Positions 35,406-45,074 of a stretch of DNA of 64,000 bases are shown piece after piece (within the stretch, counting starts at the first letter, position 1; every line of letters starts with the position of its first letter). The notes under the pieces are model-generated. The model searched no databases and had not been told where the DNA came from. It saw nothing but the letters and a program-made list of their open reading frames with translations. This DNA is from Halovulum dunhuangense (GTDB lineage: Bacteria > Pseudomonadota > Alphaproteobacteria > Rhodobacterales > Rhodobacteraceae): contig NZ_JABFBC010000001.1 of the NCBI RefSeq assembly GCF_013093415.1, positions 1,488,001 to 1,552,000 on the forward strand, given 5' to 3'. The position numbers and the translations under genes were made by a program.

Positions 35406-35975
35406 ATGCGGATCGGGCTGCTGGGCGGGTCGTTCGATCCGCCGCATGCGGGGCATGTCCACATCTCGCGCCAGGCGCTGGCGCGGCTGGGGCTTGACCG
35501 GGTGTGGTGGCTGGTGAGCCCCGGCAACCCGCTGAAGCCGGACGCGCCGGCGGCCCTGGCGCGGCGGATGGCGGCCTGCCGGGCGCTGGTGGCGCACCCC
35601 AGGATCGAGGTCACGGACATCGAGGCGCGGCTTGGCACGCGCTACACGGCCGACACGATCGCGGCGGTGCAGGCGCGCTATCCCGGGGTGCGCTTCGTGT
35701 GGCTGATGGGGGCGGACAACATGGCCGGGTTCCACGCCTGGGTGCGCTGGCGCGAGATCATGGCGCGGGTGCCGGTGGCGGTGACGCCGCGGCCCGGCTG
35801 GCAGATCGCGGCGGGGCTGTCGCCGTCGGCCCGGATCCATGCGCGCGACCGGCTGGCGGCAGAGGAGGCGGGGCGGCTGGCAGGCATGGCGCCGCCCGTC
35901 TGGGTGATGCTGCCGGGGGCGATGGTGGCGCTTTCCTCGACGGCGCTGCGGGCCCAGGGGCGCTGGCGGCGCTGA
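35406..35975 (+). CDS. nadD: Nicotinate-nucleotide adenylyltransferase
   Basis: Makes nicotinate adenine dinucleotide from NaMN and ATP, the penultimate step of NAD synthesis. 189 residues. [18 protein letters not shown] at the N-terminus has the nucleotidyltransferase HxGH, and SSTALR near the end is the second ATP-contact motif. [11 protein letters not shown] and [15 protein letters not shown] in between are as in the family. Start at ATG 35406 with GGGC only, no strong ribosome site; ATG 35373 would add 11 residues. dacB follows after 67 bases. Confidence 0.95.
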   Translation: MRIGLLGGSFDPPHAGHVHISRQALARLGLDRVWWLVSPGNPLKPDAPAALARRMAACRALVAHPRIEVTDIEARLGTRYTADTIAAVQARYPGVRFVWLMGADNMAGFHAWVRWREIMARVPVAVTPRPGWQIAAGLSPSARIHARDRLAAEEAGRLAGMAPPVWVMLPGAMVALSSTALRAQGRWRR

Positions 35976-36042
35976 GGCGGTTGCCGGGCGGGCCCCGGGG
36001 CGGCATAGTCGGCGGCGGGGGACGCAAGGAGCGAGGCTTTCC

Positions 36043-37515
36043 ATGACCCTATCCCGACGCGCGCTTCTGGCCGGGCTTGCCGCATCGCTGCCGCTGGCGG
36101 CCGAGGCGCGGGTGGACCGGGCGATCCGGCCCTTTCCGCGGCCCGAGGGCCTGGGCGCGCCGCCGGGTCCGCAGGCGATCCTGGCCGAAAGCGGCCTGGC
36201 GGGGGTCAGCGCGTTTGCGCTGCGCGACCTGGCGACGGGGCGGCTGATCGAGGCGCACCGGCCCGAGGCGGCGCTGCCGCCGGCATCGGTCAGCAAGGCG
36301 GCGACCGCGCTTTACGCGCTGGATGCGCTGGGGGCGGGCTACCGGTTCCGCACGCTGCTGCTGGCCAGCGGGCCGGTGGCGGGCGGGCGGCTGGAGGGCG
36401 ATCTCTACCTGGTGGGGGGCGGCGACCCGCACCTGGATACCGACGGGCTGGCGGGGCTGGCCGAGCAGCTGGTGCAGGCGGGGGTGAAAAGCGTCGCGGG
36501 GCGGGCCTTCGTGGTGGACGGGGCCTTGCCCTATCACGCGCATATCGACCCGCTTCAGCCGCCGCATGCGGGCTACAACCCGGCGATTTCCGGGACGAAC
36601 CTGAATTTCAACCGGGTGTATTTCGAGTGGAAGCCGGACGCGGGCGGCTACTGGGTGGCGATGACGGCGCGGGGCGAGCGGTTCGATCCGCCGGTCCGGA
36701 TGGCCGAGATCCGGATCGCGGAACGGTCCTCGCCGGTGTTCGAGCATCGGCTGGAGGGCGGGCGCGACGTGTGGTCGGTGGCGCGCGGCGCGCTGGGGGG
36801 CGGCGGGTCGCGCTGGCTGCCGGTGCGGATGCCGGGGCTTTATGTGGCCGAGGTGTTTGCGGTGCTGGCGGCGCAGAAGGGGGTGCGGCTGCCGGCGGTG
36901 AACGTGGCGCGGACCTTGCCGGGCGGCCTGCGGGTGCTGGGCACGGCCGAGAGCGCGGAGCTGGCCCCGATGCTGCGGTCCATGCTGCGCTATTCCACCA
37001 ACCTGACGGCCGAGGTGGTGGGCCTGCGCGCCCATCAGCAGAGCGGCGGGCAGCCGGGCAGCATCGCGCAGTCGGCCGATGCGATGACGGGCTGGCTGCG
37101 GCGCACGCAAGGCTTGGGGGACGGGCGCTTCGTGAACCATTCGGGGCTGACCGACGAGACGCGGGCAAGCCCGGCGGAGCTGGTCGAGATGCTGGCGCGC
37201 GCGGCGCGGGGTCCGCTGCCGGGGTTGCTGAGGGACCATCCCGTCAGCGTGGCGGAGGGATCGCGCGAGCCGGTGCGCGGGGTGCAGATCACGGCCAAGA
37301 CCGGGACGCTGAACTTCACCCGCGGGCTTGCGGGCTATATCGGCCCCGCGGGCGGGGCGCCCAGGCTGGCCTTCGCGATCCTGGGGGCCGACATGGCGGC
37401 GCGGGCGGCGAGCGATCCGCGGATCGAGCAGCCGCGCGGCAGCCGGGCCTGGATCGGGCGGGCGCGGCGGCAGGAGGATGCGCTGTTGCGGCGCTGGGCG
37501 CAGCTTTACGTCTGA
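36043..37515 (+). CDS. dacB: D-alanyl-D-alanine carboxypeptidase/endopeptidase (PBP4 type)
   Basis: Periplasmic class C penicillin-binding protein that trims or opens peptidoglycan cross-links. 490 residues. The N-terminus SRRALLAGLAASLPLAAEA resembles a Tat signal. Catalytic SVSK (82-85, nucleophile Ser82), STN in YSTNLTAEVVG, and KTG in TAKTGTLNFTRG are all visible. The long insertion between SxxK and SxN (about 90-310) is typical of PBP4. Ends 36 bases before the convergent DUF475 gene, with a strong hairpin between. Confidence 0.93.
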   Translation: MTLSRRALLAGLAASLPLAAEARVDRAIRPFPRPEGLGAPPGPQAILAESGLAGVSAFALRDLATGRLIEAHRPEAALPPASVSKAATALYALDALGAGYRFRTLLLASGPVAGGRLEGDLYLVGGGDPHLDTDGLAGLAEQLVQAGVKSVAGRAFVVDGALPYHAHIDPLQPPHAGYNPAISGTNLNFNRVYFEWKPDAGGYWVAMTARGERFDPPVRMAEIRIAERSSPVFEHRLEGGRDVWSVARGALGGGGSRWLPVRMPGLYVAEVFAVLAAQKGVRLPAVNVARTLPGGLRVLGTAESAELAPMLRSMLRYSTNLTAEVVGLRAHQQSGGQPGSIAQSADAMTGWLRRTQGLGDGRFVNHSGLTDETRASPAELVEMLARAARGPLPGLLRDHPVSVAEGSREPVRGVQITAKTGTLNFTRGLAGYIGPAGGAPRLAFAILGADMAARAASDPRIEQPRGSRAWIGRARRQEDALLRRWAQLYV

Positions 37516-37539
37516 CCCCGCCGGGCGGACCCGGCGGGG
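37516..37539. terminator. Hairpin between convergent dacB and DUF475 genes
   Basis: CCCCGCCGGG (37516-37525) and CCCGGCGGGG (37530-37539) form a perfect 10-bp stem with loop CGGA, one base after the dacB stop. No T tract on either strand; it could serve both genes as a GC-type terminator or as messenger protection. Confidence 0.6.
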
Positions 37540-37551
37540 CAGGGGGCGGGC

Positions 37552-38613
37552 TCAGGCGTGCTGGTGCGCCTCGGCGTTGCCATTGGCGCGGTTCCAGCGC
37601 ACCGAGGACCAGAGCGACAGGCCGATCAGCGTGACGCCGCCCAGGCCGGTGATCACCTCGGGGATATGCACCAGGCTTTGGGTGTACATGATCACCGACA
37701 GGATCAGGATGGCGTAGAAGGCGCCGTGTTCCAGGTAGCGGTACTGCTGGAGCGTGCCCTGGCGGACCAGCGCGATGGTCATGGAACGCACATACATCGC
37801 CCCGATGCCAAGCCCGATGGCGATGATGAACAGGTTCTGCGTCAGCGCGAAGGCCCCGATCACCCCGTCGAAGGAAAAGGACGCGTCGAGCACCTCGAGA
37901 TAGAGGAAGGCGCCAAGCCCGCCCTTGGCCGCGCCTTCGAGCATCTTCTGCGAGCTGTCGAGCAGGCCGCCCAGCACCTCGACCAGAAGGAAGGTCAGCA
38001 GGCCGTAGATGGCGGACTTGAAGAACAGCACGCCCTCGGGTCCGCCGATCACGCGCGAGAAGCCGAGGATCAGCAGCAGGACGAAGGCGATCTCGACGCC
38101 GCGGATGGTGGCGAAGCGGGCCATGTGCGCCTCGATCCAGCCGACCCAGTGCACGTCCTTCTCTTCGTTGAAGAAGTAGGTAAGGCCGACCATCATCAGG
38201 AAGGTGCCGCCGAAGGCCGCGATGGGCAGATGCGCGTCGTGCATGATGCGCGAATATTCCTGCGGCTCGGTCCAGGCGAGGCTCATGGCGGCGATCGGGC
38301 CGATATTCGCGGCGATCGCCACGATGGCCAGCGGGAACACGATGCGCATGCCGAAGACGGCGATCAGGATGCCCCAGGTCAGGAAGCGCTGCTGCCACTC
38401 GGGCGTCATGTCCTTGAGCTTGTTGGCGTTGACGATGGCGTTGTCGAAGGAGAGCGAGATCTCGAGGATCGCCAGCACGGTGCAGATGAAGAAGACGGTG
38501 GCGGTGCCCGATACGGTGCCGGTCATGCGCCAGCCGAGCACCGCGCCAAGCGCGAGGCCCAGGGCCGTGACGATGAAGGCCCAGCGGAAATGGTGGAGCA
38601 TCTCGCGGCTCAT
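37552..38613 (-). CDS. DUF475 (TerC-like) membrane protein
   Basis: 353 residues with about eight to nine membrane helices. LAILEISLSFDNAIVNANKL and a second VLDASFSFDGVIGAF carry the acidic/polar FDN-FDG pair of the TerC superfamily, thought to move or sense metal ions such as manganese or calcium. The rest (GFSRVIGGPEGVLFFKSAIYG) fits DUF475. C-terminus ends in a His-rich tail (NAEAHQHA). Start at ATG 38613. It has a long leader with a strong hairpin (38702-38748), unusual among genes here. Confidence 0.85.
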   Translation of the reverse strand: MSREMLHHFRWAFIVTALGLALGAVLGWRMTGTVSGTATVFFICTVLAILEISLSFDNAIVNANKLKDMTPEWQQRFLTWGILIAVFGMRIVFPLAIVAIAANIGPIAAMSLAWTEPQEYSRIMHDAHLPIAAFGGTFLMMVGLTYFFNEEKDVHWVGWIEAHMARFATIRGVEIAFVLLLILGFSRVIGGPEGVLFFKSAIYGLLTFLLVEVLGGLLDSSQKMLEGAAKGGLGAFLYLEVLDASFSFDGVIGAFALTQNLFIIAIGLGIGAMYVRSMTIALVRQGTLQQYRYLEHGAFYAILILSVIMYTQSLVHIPEVITGLGGVTLIGLSLWSSVRWNRANGNAEAHQHA

Positions 38614-38701
38614 CGCGCGGCCCCCCGTGTCGGAATGGGGTCGGGGCGGCGGCACGCGGCGCGCAGCGTCAGGGGATCCCGGAGCATGTCGTTGTCTCGT
38701 T

Positions 38702-38748
38702 CAGGCGGCTGTTCCGCTCAGGTGCCGACATCGCGAGACAGCCGCCTG
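38702..38748 (-). promoter_or_regulatory. Long-stem hairpin in the DUF475 leader
   Basis: CAGGCGGCTGT and ACAGCCGCCTG are perfect 11-base arms around a 25-base loop, ending about 90 bases before the start codon. With the promoter candidate at 38803-38832 it would lie in the middle of a ~180-base untranslated leader. Metal-sensing leaders are known before TerC-family genes; I do not recognise the manganese (yybP-ykoY) consensus, so identity is open. Confidence 0.5.
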
Positions 38749-38802
38749 TCACTCGCCAGAGGGGCCCGGTCACCAGGGTTCGCGCGGCATTGGCGCAGCC
38801 CC

Positions 38803-38832
38803 TGCATATGCGCAGAATTGTCGCGGTTGCAA
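38803..38832 (-). promoter_or_regulatory. Promoter candidate for the DUF475 gene
   Basis: On the minus strand TTGCAA (38832-38827) and TATGCA (38808-38803) are separated by 18 bases, a reasonable match to a sigma-70 promoter. It points towards the DUF475 gene, placing transcription start near 38796. Confidence 0.4.
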
Positions 38833-38853
38833 GCCCCGGGCTTTACCCGCGCG

Positions 38854-39717
38854 TCAGCCGCCAAGCCCCCGGGCGACGCCGAGGCTTGCGTCGATCATGT
38901 CGAGAAGGCGCGCCATGTAATGCTCGTTCGAGCGGAACGCGCTGCGCCCGTCGCGCAGGAGCGTATCCTCGAGCCCGTCGATCAGCCGGTGAAGGCGGCG
39001 CTGGTGCAGGCCCAACCGGGTCTGGAGCGGATCGGCGAGGATCCCCGCGAAGGCGGTGGCCATGGCGCCGAAGGCAACCATGCCGAGCGTGACCAGCGCC
39101 GTGCGCGGCAGCCCCGCCTCGGGGGGGAAGGTGGTGTACCAGACGGCGCCCGCGGTATTGCCAAGGGGGAAGCCCTGGATCGCCTCTTCGAGCGCCATGG
39201 CATCGGCGAGGTTGGGCCCGAGCGAGACCATGCCGGGGGTGAGCGCGTGGAACACCGCGCCGCCCACCGACAGGGCCACCAGCGCGACGGTCATTTCCGC
39301 GACCGCCGCGCGGCTGCCGGAATATTCCCTGAGCGCGGTGGCGAGCCATGTCTCGAGCGGGTCGGTGGGGCGCAGGGGGGCTGCGCGCAGTTGCAGCACC
39401 TCGCGGCGGATGTCGATTTCCAGCCTGCGGGCCACGTCGGTGCGCAAGAGGAAGTTGCGCGTGACCAGCCAGCCGCCCGCGCGGCGCAGGCCCAACGCGC
39501 GCAGGGCGTGGCCCGCAAGCCGGCAGATCACCAGAAGGGGCGACAGCAGCAGGTTGACCGGCGCGCGCACCACGTCCCAGCCCAGCGCCGCGCGGTGCAG
39601 CCGCGCCGAGCCCGCCAGCGACAGGTGGCGGCGGGCGAAGGGCTGGATCCGGGCGCGGCATGCGTCCAGCCAGGCGCGCAGCGCATCCTCGTCCTGGAAG
39701 GGGGCGGGTCGTGTCAT
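38854..39717 (-). CDS. Unknown membrane protein (possibly DUF6635)
   Basis: 287 residues. RARIQPFARRHLSLAGSARL and a hydrophobic stretch (APVNLLLSPLLVICRLAGHAL) start it, followed by an amphipathic helical region (TDVARRLEIDIRREVLQLR) and two membrane helices (MTVALVALSVGGAVFHAL; ALVTLGMVAFGAMATAFAGIL). The C-terminus is soluble (LHRLIDGLEDTLLRDGRSA). The pattern reminds me of the DUF6635 family of Alphaproteobacteria, which has no known function; this is recall and not a search. Start at 39717. Confidence 0.55.
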   Translation of the reverse strand: MTRPAPFQDEDALRAWLDACRARIQPFARRHLSLAGSARLHRAALGWDVVRAPVNLLLSPLLVICRLAGHALRALGLRRAGGWLVTRNFLLRTDVARRLEIDIRREVLQLRAAPLRPTDPLETWLATALREYSGSRAAVAEMTVALVALSVGGAVFHALTPGMVSLGPNLADAMALEEAIQGFPLGNTAGAVWYTTFPPEAGLPRTALVTLGMVAFGAMATAFAGILADPLQTRLGLHQRRLHRLIDGLEDTLLRDGRSAFRSNEHYMARLLDMIDASLGVARGLGG

Positions 39718-39945
39718 CGCCGGGGGATCACCGGGGTTGGGTTCGAAGGGTCGACCAGAATGTAGGTAGTGCCCCCTTCCGGCAAGAGGGGCGGCTGCGG
39801 GCCGTCTTGAAAAATTCACGAAGGCGCGAGAGGCCGTTGTTGCCTGAGGGCGAAAAATCGCGCCTTATTGCGGTGGCGGCCGGCCCCCGGGGGCGCGGCC
39901 CCGTTTCAGTTGCGGCGCCGTGCGCCGAGATGCCGAGGAAAAGAG

Positions 39946-41055
39946 ATGTCTTTGAGAACGCTCAACAAATTGATGGCGACGGCCTCGCTCGCGGTGTTCG
40001 CCGCGCAGGGCGCCGCGGCCCAGGACATGGATGCCCTGATCGAGGGCGCCCGTGCCGAGGGGATGCTGACGACCATCGCGCTGCCGCACAGCTGGTGCGG
40101 CTATGGCGACGTGATCGCCGGCTTCAAGGAGAAGTATCCCTTCCTGACCATCAACGAGCTGAACCCCGACGCGGGCTCGGCCGACGAACTGGAAGCGGTG
40201 CGCGCCAACAAGGACAACAAGGGCCCGCAGGCGCCCGACGTGCTGGATATCGGCCTGTCCTTCGGCCCGGCGGCGCAGGCGGAGGGGCTGCTCCAGCCCT
40301 ACAAGGTCGCGACCTGGGACACGATCCCCGACGAGGCGAAGGAAGCCGACGGCCACTGGTATGGCGACTATTACGGGGTGATGTCGTTCCTCGTGAACAC
40401 CGACATCGTGGACAACGTGCCGACCTCGTTCGAGGATCTGCTGAAGCCGGAATATGCCGGCATGGTGGCGCTTGCGGGTGATCCGCGCACCTCGAACCAG
40501 GCGATCCTGGCGGTGATGGCCGCCGGCATGGCGCGCGGCGCAGAGCCCGGGACTGCCTCGGCCGAGGCGGGGCTTCAGTTCTTCAAGGAGCTGAACGAGG
40601 CCGGCAACTTCGTTCCCGTGACCGCGCGCGCGGGCACGCTGGCGCAGGGCACCACGCCCATCGTGATCGCCTGGGACTACAACGCGCTCAGCTGGCGCGA
40701 CGGCTTCGAGGGCAACCCGGCGGCCGAGGTGACGGTGCCCTCCGATGCGGTTCTGGCCGGCGTCTACGTTCAGGCGATCAGCGCCTATGCGCCGCAGCCC
40801 AACGCCGCGAAGCTGTGGATGGAGTATCTTTATTCCGACGAGGGTCAGCTGGGCTGGCTTGCGGGGTACTGCCACCCGATCCGCTTCAACGACCTGGTCG
40901 CCAACGACAAGGTCCCGCAGGATCTGCTGGACGCGCTGCCGCCGGCCGAGGCCTACGAGGCCGCCGTGTTCCCCAGCATCGAGCAGGTGAACGCGAACTC
41001 GGCCGCCGTCACCTCGGGCTGGGATGCGGTTGTCGGCGCGAACGTCGTCGAGTAA
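39946..41055 (+). CDS. ABC transporter substrate-binding protein (spermidine/iron/thiamine-type fold)
   Basis: 369 residues with a signal peptide (about 1-25, ending AAQGAAA-Q). Mature part is a type 2 periplasmic binding protein: GMLTTIALPHSWCGYGDVIAGFKEKYPFL, DIGLSFGPAAQAEGLLQPYK, SFEDLLKPEYAGMVALAG, and VIAWDYNALSWRDG. Two cysteines are notable (SWCGYGD near the start and AGYCHPIRF late). First gene of a four-gene importer. The substrate could be a polyamine, iron complex, phosphonate or other; I cannot choose. ATG 39946 follows AGGAAAAGAG. Confidence 0.85.
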   Translation: MSLRTLNKLMATASLAVFAAQGAAAQDMDALIEGARAEGMLTTIALPHSWCGYGDVIAGFKEKYPFLTINELNPDAGSADELEAVRANKDNKGPQAPDVLDIGLSFGPAAQAEGLLQPYKVATWDTIPDEAKEADGHWYGDYYGVMSFLVNTDIVDNVPTSFEDLLKPEYAGMVALAGDPRTSNQAILAVMAAGMARGAEPGTASAEAGLQFFKELNEAGNFVPVTARAGTLAQGTTPIVIAWDYNALSWRDGFEGNPAAEVTVPSDAVLAGVYVQAISAYAPQPNAAKLWMEYLYSDEGQLGWLAGYCHPIRFNDLVANDKVPQDLLDALPPAEAYEAAVFPSIEQVNANSAAVTSGWDAVVGANVVE

Positions 41056-41073
41056 GCCTGTCGCCAGACTTGT

Positions 41074-41102
41074 CGTGCCCGGGGCCTTGCGCGCCGGGCA
41101 CG
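41074..41102 (+). terminator. Intercistronic hairpin after the binding-protein gene
   Basis: CGTGCCCGG (41074-41082) pairs with CCGGGCACG (41094-41102), loop of 11 bases, no T tract. Situated between the binding-protein gene and the first permease gene, it can protect the upstream message or attenuate read-through, giving the usual excess of binding protein. Confidence 0.6.
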
Positions 41103-41157
41103 TCTTCATCGGGATCGGGCGGACCATGATCCAGAATACCGAGCGAGGGATGGCTGC

Positions 41158-41991
41158 ATGCGCTGGCTAGGCGTGCTGCCCTTCCTGCTCTTCGTCGGGC
41201 TGTTCCTGCTGCTGCCGACGATGCATGTCGTGGTGGGCGCGTTCCGCACGGCGGATGGCGCCTTCACCTTCGACAACGTGCTGGCGCTGAACCAGGCCTC
41301 GATCATCAACGCCTACTGGCTGTCGCTGCGGGTGTCGTTCTTCTCGGCCATGCTGGGCTGCGCGATCGGCTTCGCCATGGCGGCCGCGATCGTCTTCGGC
41401 GGGCTGCCGCGCGCGATCCGCTCGCCGCTGCTGACCTTTTCGGGGGTCGCGTCGAACTTCGCGGGCGTGCCGCTGGCATTCGCCTTCATCGCGACGCTGG
41501 GCCCCGTCGGGCTGATCACCGTCTGGCTGCGCACCGAGTTCGGCATCAACCTGCGCGCCATGGGCTTCAACCTGCTGTCGGCGCAGGGGCTGATCATCAC
41601 CTACCTGTTCTTCCAGATCCCGCTGATGATCCTGATCATCACCCCGGCGCTGGAGGGGATGAAGCGCGAGTGGCGCGAGGCGGCATCCGTGCTGGGGGCG
41701 AGCGGGCTGCAATACTGGCGCATGGTGGCGCTGCCGATCCTGTTCCCGTCGCTGCTGGGCACGCTGGCGCTTTTGTTCGCCAACGCCTTCGGGGCGGTGG
41801 CGACGGCCATCGCGCTGACCGGATCGTCGCTGAACCTGGCGCCGATCCTGCTGTTCGCGCAGATCCGGGGCGACGTGCTGGGCAATCCGGGCCTGGGCTA
41901 TGCGCTGGCGCTGGGCATGATCGTGATCACGGGCGCGGCCAACACGGTCTATATCGTGCTTCGGACCCGGTCCGAGAGGTGGCTGAAATGA
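41158..41991 (+). CDS. ABC transporter permease, first
   Basis: 277-residue inner-membrane subunit with six membrane helices. The cytoplasmic EAA loop is EAASVLGASGLQYWRMVALP, the contact with the ATPase. It resembles the PotB/CysT-type permeases. Starts 102 bases after the binding-protein gene; ATG 41158 follows GAGGGATGG. Its stop overlaps the next permease start by four bases. Confidence 0.92.
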   Translation: MRWLGVLPFLLFVGLFLLLPTMHVVVGAFRTADGAFTFDNVLALNQASIINAYWLSLRVSFFSAMLGCAIGFAMAAAIVFGGLPRAIRSPLLTFSGVASNFAGVPLAFAFIATLGPVGLITVWLRTEFGINLRAMGFNLLSAQGLIITYLFFQIPLMILIITPALEGMKREWREAASVLGASGLQYWRMVALPILFPSLLGTLALLFANAFGAVATAIALTGSSLNLAPILLFAQIRGDVLGNPGLGYALALGMIVITGAANTVYIVLRTRSERWLK

Positions 41992-42770
41992 CCCGTTTCA
42001 TCGCCTGGACCGTCTTCCTGCTGGGCTGCCTGTTCTTCTTCCTGCCGCTGCTGGGCACGGCCGAATTCTCGCTTTCGATGCGGCGCGAGGGCTATACCTT
42101 CGACGCCTACCGCTCGGTGCTGGCGAACGAGAATTTCCGCGCCACATTCGGCTATTCGGTGGTGATGGCGCTGATGACCATCGCGGTGGGCGTCCTGCTG
42201 GTGGTGCCGACCGCCTACTGGGTGCGGCTGCGCCTGCCGCATCTGCGCCCGGTGGTCGAGTTCATCACGCTGCTGCCGCTGGTGATCCCGCCCATCGTGA
42301 TCGTGTTCGGCTATATCCGGCTCTACAACACCTCGTCCTTCCTGCCGCTGACGGGCAGCACGACGGGCACCAACATCCTGCTGTTGTTCGGCTATGTCGT
42401 CCTTGCGCTGCCCTACATGTACCGCGCCGTCGATACCGGGCTGCGCACGATCGACGTCGGCACCCTGACCGAGGCCGCGCAGAGCCTGGGCGCGGGCTGG
42501 GTCACGATCCTGGCGCGGGTGATCCTGCCCAACGTGCTGGTGGCGGTGATGTCGGGCGCGTTCCTGACATTCGCCATCGTGATCGGCGAGTTCGTGCTTG
42601 CGGCACTTCTCAACCGGCCCGCCTTCGGGCCGTTCATGCAACTCATCGGCGCCAACCGCGCCTACGAGCCGTCGGCGCTGGCGGTGATCGCCTTCGCCAT
42701 CACCTGGATCTGCATGGGGCTGATCTCTCTGGTGAGCCGGTTCACGCGACATACAAGGGCGGAACGCTGA
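41988..42770 (+). CDS. ABC transporter permease, second
   Basis: 260 residues, six membrane helices, PotC-like. EAA loop: EAAQSLGAGWVTILARVILPN. Start ATG overlaps the previous stop (ATGA), and the ATPase gene begins 3 bases after its stop. Pairs with the first permease as a heterodimeric channel. Confidence 0.92.
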   Translation: MTRFIAWTVFLLGCLFFFLPLLGTAEFSLSMRREGYTFDAYRSVLANENFRATFGYSVVMALMTIAVGVLLVVPTAYWVRLRLPHLRPVVEFITLLPLVIPPIVIVFGYIRLYNTSSFLPLTGSTTGTNILLLFGYVVLALPYMYRAVDTGLRTIDVGTLTEAAQSLGAGWVTILARVILPNVLVAVMSGAFLTFAIVIGEFVLAALLNRPAFGPFMQLIGANRAYEPSALAVIAFAITWICMGLISLVSRFTRHTRAER

Positions 42771-42773
42771 CAC

Positions 42774-43823
<1,050 letters not shown>

Positions 43824-43860
43824 GTGCAGCCTGCGATAGGGTCCGGCGGGGGAGGACGGC

Positions 43861-44832
43861 ATGATCCGAGGGTTCACATGCGAGGGCGGGCGGCTGCGGC
43901 CGGTCGAAGATGCGATGGCGCGTCTCGACGCGCTGGTGTGGATCGACATGATCGCCCCCGATGCCGAGGAAGAGCGGCGGGTCGAGGCGGCGCTGGGCCT
44001 GAACGTGCCGACCCGCGCCGAGATGGAAGAGATCGAACTGTCCTCGCGGCTTTATACCGAGGACGGCGTGTCCTACATGACCGCGATCCTGCCCGCGCGC
44101 GCCGAAGGGCAGGACCCCTACATGGGTCCGGTGACATTCGTTCTGGCGGGCCATTGCCTGATCACGGTGCGCTACCACGAGCCGCGCGCCTTCGCGACCT
44201 TTCCCGCCATGGCGGAAAAGGGCGACATGGGCTGCACCGGCGCCGAGACGGTGCTGATCGGGCTGCTCGACACCATCGTGGACCGGCTGGCCGACATCCT
44301 GGAGCATGTCGGGCGCGAGATCGATGCCATGTCGGGCAAGGTGTTCAAGCCCGCCGAGGGCAAGCGCCCGCGCGGCAGCGATTACCAGGCCGTGCTGGAG
44401 CATCTGGGCCGGACCGGCGACCTGACCTCGAACATCCGCGACAGCCTGGTGACGATGGAGCGGCTGGTCGGTTTCCTGGGGCAGGCGCTGACGGCGCAGC
44501 GCATGGAGAAGGTGATGCGCGAGCGGGTGCGCGGGCTGGCGACGGACCTGCGGGCGCTGGCCGATCATGCGAATTTCCTGTCGCAGAAGACCACCTTCCT
44601 GCTGGAGGCGGTGCTTGGCCTGATCCAGATCGAGCAGAACGCGATCATCAAGATCTTTTCGGTCGCGGCGGTGGTGTTCCTGCCGCCGACGCTGATCGCC
44701 TCGATCTACGGGATGAACTTCGAGCACATGCCGGAACTGGGCTGGCGCCTGGGCTATCCGGCGGCGATTCTGGGGATGATCGCCTCGGCCATCCTGCCCT
44801 TCGTGTATTTCAAGCGGCGCGGCTGGCTCTGA
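43861..44832 (+). CDS. corA: CorA-family divalent metal transporter
   Basis: 323 residues: soluble N-terminal funnel domain (1-250) with a long helix (ERVRGLATDLRALADHANFL), then two membrane helices (SVAAVVFLPPTLIASIYGMN and an AILGMIASAILPFVYF helix). The selectivity motif GMN is in YGMNFEHMPEL. Carries magnesium and possibly cobalt or nickel. Start ATG 43861. It sits 37 bases after the ABC ATPase, so may be transcribed with it, and is followed by a hairpin. Confidence 0.95.
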   Translation: MIRGFTCEGGRLRPVEDAMARLDALVWIDMIAPDAEEERRVEAALGLNVPTRAEMEEIELSSRLYTEDGVSYMTAILPARAEGQDPYMGPVTFVLAGHCLITVRYHEPRAFATFPAMAEKGDMGCTGAETVLIGLLDTIVDRLADILEHVGREIDAMSGKVFKPAEGKRPRGSDYQAVLEHLGRTGDLTSNIRDSLVTMERLVGFLGQALTAQRMEKVMRERVRGLATDLRALADHANFLSQKTTFLLEAVLGLIQIEQNAIIKIFSVAAVVFLPPTLIASIYGMNFEHMPELGWRLGYPAAILGMIASAILPFVYFKRRGWL

Positions 44833-44847
44833 GCCGGCCGGGCGCGG

Positions 44848-44871
44848 CGGCGTCGAAATAAGACGCCGTTT
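44848..44871 (+). terminator. Terminator after corA
   Basis: CGGCGTC (44848-44854) and GACGCCG (44862-44868) form a perfect 7-bp stem around GAAATAA, followed by TTT. 15 bases after the corA stop. Bases 44872-45074 hold no further gene; they are the promoter region of the rhodanese gene. Confidence 0.75.
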
Positions 44872-45074
44872 CCGCCTGGCTTTGCGGCGGAAGAACATTC
44901 GACCGATATCAGGGCATCGGGTGGAACAGGCTTCCGGTTTCGGGCGGCAATGCGTCGATCAAATTCCTGTTTGCGGCGCCTTCGGGCCGGTAGCGCGGGA
45001 TTTTGTCCCCTTGTGTTTCGGCGCCGAAGCGCCAATTGCTGCCACAGACATCACCTTCAGGAAAGGTCGATCCG

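Noticed and set aside
38614-38853. Manganese (yybP-ykoY) riboswitch before the TerC-like gene
   Set aside because: The conserved loop sequences of that class are not visible; only a long hairpin is.
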